NCBI GenBank assembly: GCA_029204225.1
Contig: CM055100.1
Coordinates: 34,462,645 to 34,526,644, forward strand
DNA length: 64,000 bases
Direction of reading: 5' to 3'
Source of the DNA: Diphasiastrum complanatum
Lineage: Eukaryota > Streptophyta > Lycopodiopsida > Lycopodiales > Lycopodiaceae
Positions 47,387 through 57,677 of the stretch are shown here, piece by piece. How positions within the stretch are numbered: position 1 is the first letter of the stretch; every line of letters begins with the position of its first letter. Under the pieces are notes generated by a model. That model did no database searches, had not been told where the DNA came from, and worked only from the letters and a program-made list of their open reading frames with translations. The translations under genes and the position numbers were made by a program.

Positions 47387-47575
47387 TATAGTGGACAAAC
47401 CCTACCTCCCTTCATATTGATCGGGAGGGAAAGTGAAATTCAAAAATTAGGGCCAAAAATAGAAAACCATGTATTTCTAGGCCCGTCATGTGTAATATAA
47501 AGTGCGTGTCCACTAATACTGTCAAAAGTAGAGAAGTGTGGACTATAATGCATGTCCATAACACTCCCCCCTCTA
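47387..47575 (-). repeat. Chromovirus 3' LTR, proximal part, and polypurine tract
   Basis: 47387-47563 matches 60830-61002 (for example 'cctcccttcatattg', 'gtgtaatataaa', 'tgtcaaaagtagagaag'). On the minus strand AGAGGGGGGAG (47564-47574) lies directly before TGTTATGG, a textbook plus-strand primer site. Confidence 0.88.
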
Positions 47576-47599
47576 AGAACATTGCCCTCAATGTGGGCT

Positions 47600-48436
47600 A
47601 AAATGTTTAACTACTAGAGCTACTTAAGTACCATCGTATTGTCATTTTCTTTCCTGGGTTATAAATTTCGTGCTAGGGGTGGCAATCCAAAAGCCAAATC
47701 CCCTACAGCTGCGGATATCCGCTTTTAGTTCAATGAAGCAAAAATAATTATTAATCTCAATGCTAGTAGATGGTAAGACTAGATCAGTATGTAAGTAATG
47801 GAGGGTGTCAGGCAACTGAGGTATCATCATCAAGAAGTAATGAAGAATCAAGAGCTGGAGCAGTAGGAGCATTGGGACCATCAATATCTGAAAGATCAGC
47901 AGGAGATATGACATCAACAACATTAGAAGCAGAGGCACCAACATCAGGTAGAGCAGCAACGGGATAGACCAACACATGGAGAGATCGAGCCTGTTCTTGC
48001 AATACATATGAATGGGCAAAAATATCGAAAGACTCCCATGTAGCTTCATCAATTGGATGACCGTCCCATTGGACCAAAAATTGGACAAGATGTTGACGAC
48101 GATGTAAAACAACCCGAACTTGTAAAATAGCAGCAGGTAAAAATGGAAAAAGTTTAGGATCAGTAGGAAACAAAGGATCACAAGGTTCACCAGGAAAAAG
48201 AGATGAACAAAGTAAACTAACATGAAAAATGTCACACACACAGGTGGTAACAGGTAATTGTAAAAGATAAGTAACAAGGCTAAGTTTTTCCAAAATCTGA
48301 AAGGACCATAGTGACATGCAAACAATTTCTCAGTAAGAGAACGACCTTTTACAAATTTATGACGCGCAAAAGACAAACGAACATACACAGACTGGCCCTA
48401 AGCAAATTCTAAAAAAGACCAATGAAGATCAGTCAA
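47600..48436 (-). pseudogene. Chromovirus integrase C-terminus and chromodomain
   Basis: Minus-strand frame with 'GQSVYVRLSFARHKFVKGRS', 'TEKLFACHYGPF', then after a frame change 'LHRRQHLVQFLVQWDGHPID' and 'EATWESFDIF', the chromodomain signature. Chromodomains steer integration to marked chromatin. A stop (TAG) replaces the glutamine before 'GQSVYV'. The end of the ORF is aspartate-rich. Confidence 0.82.
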
Positions 48437-48911
48437 TGTCATGCCCACGACTGGTCTCAGGTAGTGTGTCCACGCTAGGGATCAGTAGACCAACAACCCG
48501 TAAGTTAATTGTGACTATAAGAGAATTGGGACCCTTATGTGCATAAGGTCATAATTAATGGTTGTAGGCCTAAACTCATGACGGTGGATTGGTATGGGTC
48601 TATCAGTGAGTCATTGGGGAACTGGATGACGTGGCCCAGATAGGCTGCAGAGGTGTCAGGTGTCACATTGCACTACTAGTGGTGCATGGGCCTTGGATGG
48701 GTATAAGTATACCTATTGGGCTCTCACTAGTGTATGATTGATTGTGATACTAGCAACTGTATGTTGCTGGTTAAATTCCTCATTCCTCTTTGAGATTGAT
48801 CCATAGCTTGGGGGCTAGATCTGTTTGATCTAGGATTGGTTGGGTTGGTTTGTCCACCATCCGTACCCTTTGTGTTGCTTGGGGTAAGGCCTCCTCGCGG
48901 TGGAGGATACA

Positions 48912-49458
48912 TGAAACTGGTGACTGGGCTGAATTACTTGAGGAATTCTGTAAGGCTTTTTGTCACAATTGACAAAAGGAACTTTCGCTTTATTAACTGC
49001 TAAATGGGCAACTGAGAATGGGGCACCTATGTTCAGGAATTCTTGGATTTTCTTGGCCAAGGTGCCATTTTTTGATCGAAAAAGCGGTCACAGCAAGACG
49101 GTCCCGTAGCCTAAGATGGAAAAGATTAAAAATAAACGAAAAAAGATGTTTTTTTGATGAGCTTGAGGCTGGGGCGTACCAACACAGTAAGAACAAGCAA
49201 AAGTCGACTCATTCTTCCCCATTCCTAAATCTATCACTTAACGCAAAAAGGGGGCGAATGAGTTCAAAATAATACTATGGAGTTGGGATTAGTACCGAAT
49301 TCCAAGAACGCAGGCAATCCCAAAACGGAGATCTAAAACTAACTGGATCAGTTTGACCATAGTAGGGTCGTAAATCTAAGCGATGCCAAATACTATTGGT
49401 CATAAAAGGGTGTTTTGTAGGAGGTTTGAGATATTGGTCATGACCCCTAATGGGTATC
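48912..49458. other. Internal part of the 3.8-kb insertion
   Basis: Plus-strand fragments such as 'FVTIDKRNFRFINC' and 'YVQEFLDFLGQGAIF' look weakly coding but carry stops. Unrecognised. Confidence 0.35.
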
Positions 49459-50165
49459 TGTTGTGGGTATTTCCTGCACAATAATAAACAAGTGGGTCCC
49501 ACCACTTGAAATACTGTTGGCCAAGCCTTGCCTAATGGGCCCCGCCACAGTACAGTGTATAGTTAGAATAATAAGTGCGAGGGCACCGGCTTCCTGCGTG
49601 TATAAGACCGACCCAGCACAGGTAGCAAGTTGTAATTCCTAGGAATAAGAGACTAGGGGCTTAAAACTCTAAAATGACATTAGAGGTCCTAAGTCAAGTT
49701 GCAAATAAAAAAGCTAAAGGGTCCAACTTAAAACTCACATGAATCATGTGAGTGCCCTTGTGCTTTCTTAGCACCAATAGATTTAAGTTGTGTTTATTTC
49801 AAAGGCTTGGATCCCAATGAAGTGGCCAATGAGAGTGAAGGAGGCTCACCTCTAAAATCTATAAGAGGGAGCCATTTCCTTTGTATTGTATTATCTTCCA
49901 TTCTCATTCTAATAAAACTCTCTTGGTTTCTCCATCTCCATCTCTCTCTGTCTCTCTCTTCTCCCTCTCTCTTCTCCCTCTCTCCCTACGTTAGGATAAA
50001 ATAGCTTTGGGTAGGCGCTTGAGCCCCCAAAGCCTTTCTCTACCTAGGCATGATCTCTCTCCCTCTCTCCACTCTCTTTCTCCTCTCTCCCCTCTCCCTC
50101 TCTCTTCTTGCTATGCAGGTGAAGGCGAGGTTGCCGTTCCCAGCGACGGACCCCTATGCTACATC
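49459..50165 (+). repeat. Left LTR of gag-only element
   Basis: Contains a TATA-like 'aatctataagaggg' at about 49856, a polyadenylation-like 'aataaaac' at 49911, long CT-rich tracts (49940-50110) and an acceptor-like 'cttgctatgcag' ending at 50118. Confidence 0.85.
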
Positions 50166-51194
50166 GATGGTGTATTGCACTCGGTAAGATGCTATGGATG
50201 CGAAGGGAAACACCGCCGTGCTGAATGTCCACATCGAGGGGATCCATCAACATTTGATCCCTCGTGTTCACAATGCAGAGTTAATCATCCATGCCGAGAT
50301 TGCCCGATGAGAAATCCACAAATAGCCAAGAGGCATTTGGCCTATGTAGACCGACATGCACCTGTGGTGACCCTTCCACCTCGAACGCACTATAAAAGAA
50401 CAATCTTAGTGCCACCGGGCTATGAAGCGAGTGATGAAGAAGACAATCTGGCAAAAGTCCCAAAGTACGCAAAGACACCCTCAGGAAAACAAGTAAAACC
50501 ATCACAGAAGATAGAGATGGTAGAATCCATCACGCCAATGGTAACTGAGGAAGTCAAGAAATTGGCATCCGACGAAGTCCAACGGATTTTACCAAGTCTC
50601 TTGGCGCAATCACTACAAAAAGTTCTTAGTGATGAATTACAAAGGGGACTAGTGTCAACAGAGCAACTTGAAGGCAATTCAACACAAGGTCCAAGGAAAA
50701 GTGCAGTCACGCAGCCTTCAACGGGGAAATGCAATGACCAAGGGAAGACTAAAGTTGATGATTGCCTCTCAACGAGCAAGATTCAACCAAAGTCTAATTG
50801 TTCCACAATTCAACAGACCCCCAAATCAACGCCAATTCGGGGTATATCCATTCTTCAAAGGCCAAATCCAAGGAATCCAAGCCCAAATAGGCCTTCAGTA
50901 CAACAAGCACCAGTGCCTACAATGACAAAGCCTTGTCCTAAATCTTTGATATTGACTGCTAAGGAAAGTCGTCAGGTTATGGCATACCACGAATTCCTGG
51001 ACAGACAAGAGAGTCAATCAAGCATGTCATATCCACATTATGATTTGAGGGAGTCCATGACATTGGGACCAGTTGCGCCAATCTATGAGGATCCAGTTTT
51101 ATCTTGGGATACTCTGATGGAATGCCTCAACTACCCAATTGTTGATGTACAAGGTTATCCGGAATGGCCACCAGACCCTTATGGGTATTATTGA
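50007..51194 (+). CDS. Gag-like protein with twin zinc knuckles
   Basis: An open frame ends at 51194 (395 codons if read from a TTG at 50007). The first in-frame ATG is at 50308, after the zinc knuckles, so a full product needs either splicing into the acceptor-like 'atgcag' at 50118 or a non-AUG start. Two knuckles stand close together: 'CYGCEGKHRRAEC' (from 50190) and 'CSQCRVNHPCRDC' (from about 50269), both CX2CX3HX4C. After a proline-rich link comes a helical stretch ('ITPMVTEEVKKLASDEVQRI', 'LLAQSLQKVLSDELQRG') and a serine/glutamine-rich tail ending in tyrosines. It likely binds element RNA. No capsid domain is obvious. Confidence 0.7.
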   Translation: MGRRLSPQSLSLPRHDLSPSLHSLSPLSPLPLSSCYAGEGEVAVPSDGPLCYIDGVLHSVRCYGCEGKHRRAECPHRGDPSTFDPSCSQCRVNHPCRDCPMRNPQIAKRHLAYVDRHAPVVTLPPRTHYKRTILVPPGYEASDEEDNLAKVPKYAKTPSGKQVKPSQKIEMVESITPMVTEEVKKLASDEVQRILPSLLAQSLQKVLSDELQRGLVSTEQLEGNSTQGPRKSAVTQPSTGKCNDQGKTKVDDCLSTSKIQPKSNCSTIQQTPKSTPIRGISILQRPNPRNPSPNRPSVQQAPVPTMTKPCPKSLILTAKESRQVMAYHEFLDRQESQSSMSYPHYDLRESMTLGPVAPIYEDPVLSWDTLMECLNYPIVDVQGYPEWPPDPYGYY

Positions 51195-51382
51195 AAATCT
51201 GGCAAGTCCAAGTTCTTGCTGATTGCCATCATCTAATAAAGCCTCAGGTTTTACGTAAGCGAATTCTATCCACGCTTTTCCTGAAGCACCATGTCCCAAC
51301 AATAAAAGAACCGACAATAGCGCCCTTCATGACAATTGCAGCCTAGTGCCGAGGGGCCGACACTACTTTGGGCCGTGGACCC

Positions 51383-52102
51383 TGTTGTGGGTATTTCCTG
51401 CACAATAATAAACAAGTGGGTCCCACCACTTGAAATACTGTTGGCCAAGCCTTGCCTAATGGGCCCCGCCACAGTACAGTGTACAGTTAGAATAATAAGT
51501 GCGAGGGCACCGGCTTCCTGCGTGTATAAGACCGACCCAGCACAAGTCGCAAGTTGTAATTCCTAGGAATAAGAGACTAGGGGCTTAAAACTCTAAAATG
51601 ACATTAGAGGTCCTAAGTCAAGTTGCAAATAAAAAAGCTAAAGGGTCCAACTTAAAACTCACATGAATCATGTGAGTGCCCTTGTGCTTTCTTAGCACCA
51701 ATAGATTTAAGTTGTGTTTATTTCAAAGGCTTGGATCCCAATGAGGTGGCCAATGAGAGTGAAGGAGGCTCACCTCTAAAATCTATAAGAGGGAGCCATT
51801 TCCTTTGTATTGTATTATCTTCCATTCTCATTCTAATAAAACTCTCTTGGTTTCTCCATCTCCATCTCTCTCTGTCTCTCTCTTCTCCCTCTCTCTTCTC
51901 CCTCTCTCCCTACGTTAGGATAAAATAGCTTTGGGTAGGCGCTTGAGCCCCCAAAGCCTTTCTCAACCTAGGCATGATCTCTCTCCCTCTCTCCACTCTC
52001 TTTCTCCTCTCTCCCCTCTCCCTCTCTCTTCTTGTTATGCAGGTGAAGGCGAGGTTGCCACTCCCAGCGATGGACCCCCTATGCTACATCGACGACACAA
52101 CA
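51383..52102 (+). repeat. Right LTR of gag-only element
   Basis: Same sequence as the left LTR with few changes (for example 'gtacagttag' for 'gtatagttag', 'ttctcaacctagg' for 'ttctctacctagg'). The purine tract expected before it is weak ('gaggggccg' about 30 bases upstream). Confidence 0.85.
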
Positions 52103-52274
52103 ATCTCTCAAATTTACGAAACCGGAAACCCGATAAACTATTTCATTATAATAAGAGTATATTTGTGAATTTCCTAACATTTCATGTGATTCCTTGGAAG
52201 GTAAGTTTTAGTACCTATTGACCTTGGATAATGTCACATAAATGTAAAAGGTGATTGTTTTCTTCACTTTTCTA

Positions 52275-52863
52275 GTCAAGGACTTATAATGATGTTGAGC
52301 TCGCGCCAAATGTTGTTGTGTCCGCAAAATAGAATCACGAGTTAGCAAGAAAAGAAGACAAAGTAACGGGAACATCATCAGGATGGGGTGGAATACTTGG
52401 TAGCAGTGGAGAACATCCAATAGCTAGTAGAAATGGAGACACACTCGTGCTGGTACTAACCAAACTGTTATAGCTATATTATGCAAACCACAAGTGCTTA
52501 TCCCAATTGTGACCAGAAGGTGAAACAAAAATATGCAAATAATCCTCAACAATATGATTAAGAACCTCATACTAGCCGTCAATAGAAGAGTGATAAGCAG
52601 TCTCCAAAAAAAGTTTTAATATCCAAAATACACATAAGTTTGGTCCAAAATCCAGAAGTAAAACGAGTATCATGGTCTGTGAGAATAGAACTGGGAAGAT
52701 CATGCAAACGAAAAATGTCGGATAAGAAAATACAAGTGCACTGTTCAGTTGTAATGGTAGAGCGAATTGGAATAAAATGTGCATGTTTCGAAAAACGTTC
52801 AACGACGATGAGACAAGTATCATGGCCACGCCGTGTGTGAGGTAGGCCTAAAATAAAGCCCAT
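52275..52863 (-). pseudogene. Chromovirus integrase core
   Basis: Minus-strand 'MGFILGLPHTRRGHDTCLIV', 'VERFSKHAHFIPIRSTITTE', 'LPSSILTDHDTRFTSGFWTK' (catalytic aspartates) and later 'YNSLVSTSTSVSPFL' and 'RTQQHLARAQHHYKSLT'. Frame changes at about 52610 and 52420. It continues in the DNA at 48436 after the 3.8-kb insertion. Confidence 0.85.
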
Positions 52864-52926
52864 AAAGATATCAGTCCACTACTGGTGGGAAATTGGCCAA
52901 TACTGAACAGGACCAGCAGGCTTGGA

Positions 52927-53580
52927 TCATGAATACTTATTATGAGCACATAATGTACACCGTTGAATAAGAGCGAATAACTCAGATTTCATGCGTGGCC
53001 AATAAAAGTAAGGTTTCAAAGGAGCAAAAGACTTTCGATAACTGTAATGACCGCCAACACAAGAATAATGAACATCATGTAGTAAATGAGATCGAACATC
53101 ATGTAGACTAGGAACACACAAAGTGCCATAATGGTATAAATGATGGTCAACAAGAGAATAAACATAGTGGTGAATGGACGATGGAGGCTGAGCCGTATGA
53201 TAAATAGTCAATGTGCAAAGAAGCAAATGAGGAAGTGTGATGGGACTATGGATGTCAAACTGGCTAAGAAAAGAATGAGTGCTACCAGAATCAACAAGAG
53301 CGATAAATTTGCATCCAACAATATGGACACGTAAACGAGTATAACGGGGGCCCATAGTGCCAAACCAAGTGGCATAGGCCAACTGGGCTAGACACTCAAC
53401 AAAAGCATCAGGAGGATCAACTGGAGGAGACTCCTTGACCAGGTAGAGGGACGAATCATCAGCGTTTAAAACATCGTGGACCTTTAAGGTAGCTGGTGGG
53501 CGAGGGTGTGGACAATTACGGTTCAAATGGTCGGGGCTACGATAGTTAAAACATAAACCTTTAGCATGAATCTCGGCCAT
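52927..53580 (-). CDS. Chromovirus fused nucleocapsid-protease-integrase zinc domain
   Basis: A 217-codon open frame begins 'MAEIHAKGLCFNYRSPDHLN' (knuckle CX2(Y for C)X4HX4C) and continues with 'AQLAYATWFGTMGPRYTRLR' and the protease site 'FIALVDSGSTHSFLS' (DSG kept). Then, without RT or RNase H, come 'DVRSHLLHDVHYSCVGGHYS' and 'YFYWPRMKSELFALIQRC' with a final CXXC, the HHCC zinc domain of integrase. About 1.5 kb of pol has been deleted without breaking the frame. Whether it is expressed is unknown; upstream gag is split by a LINE. Confidence 0.78.
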   Translation of the reverse strand: MAEIHAKGLCFNYRSPDHLNRNCPHPRPPATLKVHDVLNADDSSLYLVKESPPVDPPDAFVECLAQLAYATWFGTMGPRYTRLRVHIVGCKFIALVDSGSTHSFLSQFDIHSPITLPHLLLCTLTIYHTAQPPSSIHHYVYSLVDHHLYHYGTLCVPSLHDVRSHLLHDVHYSCVGGHYSYRKSFAPLKPYFYWPRMKSELFALIQRCTLCAHNKYS

Positions 53581-53639
53581 TTCCTTGGTGTATATTGCTT
53601 CCGGATAATGGGACGAGGAGCCGTAGGGCTACGAACAAT

Positions 53640-54265
53640 AGAGGACGGAGGGAGTCATCAGCATGTGCTCAAGTCCGAAAGAAGCCAGTAAGAAGCAGCT
53701 GTTGGGAGTCTAACCCCAGGTGATCCGGTACAGGCAGATGAGACTGACGGAGAGTAAGCATCTCATGAACAAGAATTCCCAAGCAACGAGCATCATGATA
53801 GGAGACAAAATTGCGAAGTGTATGCGGGCCATCGCGAAAGAGACAATAATACCTCCCCTGTATCTCATAATACAACGGACATCTGAGGAAATGGGATTCA
53901 TCTTCCACCTCCTGCAACGAGCACAAGCGACATAGGCGACACTCTTGTGGGATATCCCATGCACGATCGGCCTCAATAGCAAGCTGATGAGAGGAAATGC
54001 GCAACTGCTCAACGATAGCACAAGCCATGTGATAGGGGCTATGAGAAATAGAGCGGCAACAATGGAAAACCAGAAGGATCCAGAGAGAGGAAGTGTGTCT
54101 GGTAATAGCTCTCAGTTGAGTGCGGGAAGGTGGGAGGGAGCTCCAAGTCTGTTGTATATATCGACGGAACAAATAGCCTCAGATTTATGAATGCATGCCA
54201 CGAGGAAGATCCATGATAGAGATGCCCAGATCTCGCAAGAGATCAGACGCCTGCTGCTACCAGGA
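53640..54265 (-). mobile_element. 5'-truncated LINE, ORF2 C-terminal end
   Basis: Minus strand: 'LLRDLGISIMDLPRG', 'YIQQTWSSLPPSRTQLRAIT', then 'RISSHQLAIEADRA', 'CRLCRLCSLQEVEDESHFLR' and 'CPLYYEIQGRYYCLFRDG', the zinc-binding C-terminal domain of this LINE type, ending 'QQLLLTGFFRT' and a stop at 53669. It matches the larger LINE at 56.6-59.7 kb but is divergent from it, so it is a separate insertion. It sits directly beside the chromovirus zinc knuckle. Confidence 0.8.
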
Positions 54266-56380
54266 GAGAGAGAGTAACAAGATTTCACATAGTCCCTCTT
54301 GACAAGTCAAGACCAAACCCTTTGAACCCTTCAATTTATAGCATAACAGGTAAAAATACAGCTGTGTAAAGTTTAACAGTACAGAGTACCATAAAGCGAA
54401 GCAAGTTTTAAGACACCCAGCTGTTACCTGCCACCATCCCACACAACAAAACCACACAAGTTAGTCGTGTGAGGAAGACAGGTGTCATAGCTGAGCATCA
54501 GTTGTTATCCATGTCCGAAACAAGATTCACTACTTTATCAGCTAAATTGCATTTGTAACAAGTACATTCAATCTTCCCAATCATTTACTTCATCACTTAG
54601 CAATACATTTTGCCCTTTAACGAAGCCGTATCAGGGCACAAGCCATACTGATCAGTACAAGAGCAAAAGGAATGTATTAGGTTCACATCTACACTTTACA
54701 TGTAAGCAACTATCATTCACTACATTGATGGACAGAGACATGACTATGGCCACAGCGATAGGTACTAGAGCACCTCCGTGCTATACTAGCCCACATGGAT
54801 ATCTCGTAACCGTTTTCCGGGAGTCCAAGCATCGAACAACTTGGGCAAATCCATGCCATTCAAGTGTACCATGGTCGAGCCCTATATGAGTACATGACTT
54901 TACTTATAATAACCGGACTTAGGATGCAGGAGAAATTTGTTTTACCAAAACCACAAGCTCATGTCTACTTTAACGCACATAAGATCAGACTTTTCTAGAT
55001 TTATTAATTAGTACCAGTATAGGAAGCATTTGCAGTATTATCATGCATGTATAAGGTTTCTCGTAGTAACGAGTAAGGCTACCCACCGTATTGGTGAAGT
55101 TCCGTATAGCATCGTACCTGAATGATAGGCAAAGTCATCTCTTGCGAACTATCCATCTTCAGCTCATCGTCTTCCCGAAGATTATTAACTTAACATTCAA
55201 CTTTTAAAGAGCATTTCATTCCTCACCATATCCATGATATACAGATTATCAGTTTTAGTGCACACGTCTTCTTAGGAAGATACTATCAAGCCAAGCTTTT
55301 CTTCATGCTACATTCTTTAGAAGCCATTATATTAGTTATCAGAGGTAGCTATCATCATAGTTTCTATCATCCTACCAGAGCAATCATCCGGAGCAATCCA
55401 TCATAGCAAGTTATAGCCAATGGAGTATAGAAAGAGAACTCTTATCAACCACATATAAGCTATAACCATTGGTATCATCGGAAACTATATGGAAGGACAG
55501 CGGTCCATCACACTTTTACTATCATTCCATACTAAAAAATGTGTGGAGTTTTGCTTGCATGCAAGGCACTGCTAAATCGCAGTAGCAAAATGAATATTCT
55601 TGCCAAAAACTAGCGCTGGCCAGCGGCCAAATCCGCTACAGAAAGAGCGTTGGCCAGCGACTACACTCTATTCATAAAATTTGAGAATTTATTGCCAACA
55701 TCTGGATTGCTGTCCAGCGCCAACCATAGATCAACAGAGGTTGAGAAAATACCTGTAAGAATGCCCACTACTACTCCTTGAGGCAGCGCTTGATTGCAAG
55801 AGTATCCAATCACAGTTTTGCAAGCCAATACTTGCTACTACACGACGGTAATCACAGCAAGTAGGAAGCATCCATTCCTAATCATAAAGCACAACATACA
55901 TCCTTCATTATCAGCGAGCTACCATTCCTCAAATCATACTCACCTTTGTTTGCAGTATCGTTCACACGATTGCTCTTCCAATAGCATTCAAGAGCTTTCT
56001 CTTCAATCACAATCACCGTATGATAGAGCACCAGTAGAGCAAGAATGAGGGAGAGAGAGAGAGCAAGAAAGCATGAGGAAAAGTGAATAGGGTTGTGTGA
56101 TATCCCGCTTTATAGAACCAGAGGACACTTAGGTGTACAAAGTGCAAATTGCTGCTCACCGTTAGATTAACTGTCCATAATGTGCACAGATCCTGGCTAG
56201 TGAAATATTCACAACTTTCCCACCATTTAAAAAAAAAAAAACTTTTTCTATTATGTGGGGTCTTTTATCATAGTAACGCATTTTTTTGCCCCCACTAGTA
56301 AATAAGGTTAGTACACGACATTTACATTCCACAGAGGCTTGCGAAGCAAATAAAGCGATATATGTATGTAATAGAGCCCA
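54266..56380. other. Unassigned stretch between two LINEs
   Basis: About 2.1 kb without a clear coding frame. Promoter-like signals occur at the edges ('ctataaattgaagg' on the minus strand near 54345; 'ctttatagaacc' on the plus strand near 56110), and 'gcgctggccagcg'-type repeats at 55612-55650. It may be an LTR or a leader, but no paired repeat was found. Confidence 0.35.
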
Positions 56381-56382
56381 TG

Positions 56383-56383
<1 letters not shown>

Positions 56384-56455
<72 letters not shown>
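56384..56455. repeat. (AG)n microsatellite
   Basis: About 36 AG units, (TC)n on the minus strand. In the direction of the LINE it follows 'aataaagctttctctct', so it may be the LINE's tail or its target. Confidence 0.95.
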
Positions 56456-56459
<4 letters not shown>

Positions 56460-56654
56460 TTTATTAATGTCTTTTCCATGCCAAAAGGAATATAAGACTA
56501 GTAAATGTACATGTCAAGTATGTGGTAACCATAGGAGCGTATGAAACGTCTCCAAAACAGTAACAAAAGTAGCAAATCTAGAGCTAAAACTATGAACTGA
56601 AATAGATGTGATGCTATAAAAAACATGTGGGAGCATGTATACTGCTAAAAGTCA

Positions 56655-57260
56655 TGAATGAGGTATGACGCTATCATCTAGTCCTGTCCTGCTGATGCTG
56701 ATGCTATAGAAGGATGTAATACGGCCTGCGGCATGAAGGGCCACTGATGGTCTCTGACGTCGTCTGGGAGGATGAAGAGGTCTCCTTGTGATAGGTCGAG
56801 TAGCTCGTGCTTCAACATGGGTATGTGTGGGATGCTGTCTCTGATCTCTGTGGGCAAGTAGGTCATCATCATCATCATCGTCACCGTCATCAACTCGTCC
56901 TCTCTTCCTAGAGAAGAAAGAAGTGATCTGAGGTTGAGAAACCTGACTCTGCTGGGTTGTTTGATACAAATCATGTCATAGGATAAACATCTCTCGTATC
57001 ATGAGTGCCGCGCATCAGGGATCCTCATAAGCTATGAGCGATCGTAAGGTGACAGGTGTGTCACGAAACAAACAGTGGTACTGATCTCGTAATATGCCGA
57101 GCACCTAAAGATAAAGTGCTCCTCTGACTGCACCTCCTCTAAAGAGCATAACTGGAAAATTCGCTCCTCTCTCGGGGTACCCGGGAATCTACCAGTCTCA
57201 ATAGCCAACTGATGTGATGATACGCGAGCTATCCCAATGTAAATCTGAGGCAATGTGATA
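56655..57260 (-). pseudogene. LINE ORF2 C-terminal domain with PIP-box
   Basis: Reads 'VSSHQLAIETGRFPGTPREE', 'IFQLCSLEEVQSEEHFIFRC' and 'SAYYEISTTVCF', then after frame breaks 'MIREMFIL', 'TTQQSQVSQPQITSFFSRKR' and an aspartate run. 'QPQITSFF' fits the PCNA-binding PIP-box, followed by a basic patch. The same place in the other LINE copy has 'QLLLTGFF'. Confidence 0.7.
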
Positions 57261-57677
57261 GTCTCAACTCCAAATAATGTGGTAAGACCGGGAACCCTGC
57301 TATGTCAAGCTCAATAAAATGAGTCCAGTAGTAGCCGGGTTTAACCCCAAGCTGTTGCCCCCAAGTACGGTCGAGATATGCCCGATATAAGATGCCCCTG
57401 ATATACTGATGAGTACTTGAGGGGAGCTATGTAATGGAGATACCAAATGACTCAAGGAGGAAATGGGATGCCTGACAGAATCACGATAGTCGATAACCCC
57501 GGTCATGAAGAAAGTGTGAGGAAACAAGTGTTGTCTGTGTATATCTCATATCCTCATCGGGCAGAGATTGGAATGTATGCGATAAGCTGGAATGCAGCAT
57601 ATATCTGAATGGTGGAGCGGCAAACTCTGCAAGAAGGATCTCATGTGGAACTGAGGGCTTCGCCCGAATCATACGAG

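Larger units (their letters stand above)
49459..52102 (+). mobile_element. Young gag-only LTR element (TR-GAG-like)
   Basis: Direct repeats starting TGTTGTGGGTATTTCC at 49459 and 51383 enclose a single intact ORF. The right repeat runs 720 bp to CAACA at 52102, mirroring the TGTTG start. By eye there are only about ten mismatches over some 700 aligned bases, so this is the youngest element in the window. There is no protease, RT or integrase. The left repeat loses homology at about 50165, thirteen bases before the expected LTR end, and no primer-binding site follows. The five flanking bases (GTATC, ATCTC) do not match as a target duplication. Confidence 0.75.
48437..52274. mobile_element. 3.8-kb insertion inside the chromovirus integrase
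   Basis: GTCAA flanks it at 48432-48436 and 52275-52279 (AGTCAA if six bases). Removing it rejoins the integrase frame on the minus strand as 'AQHHYKSLT' + 'DLHWSFLEF'. The left 475 bases (48437-48911) look like an LTR: TG start, TATA-like 'gggtataagtatacc' at about 48699, ending 'ggataca'. No matching LTR is seen at the right end. A younger gag-only element lies within it. Confidence 0.65.
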
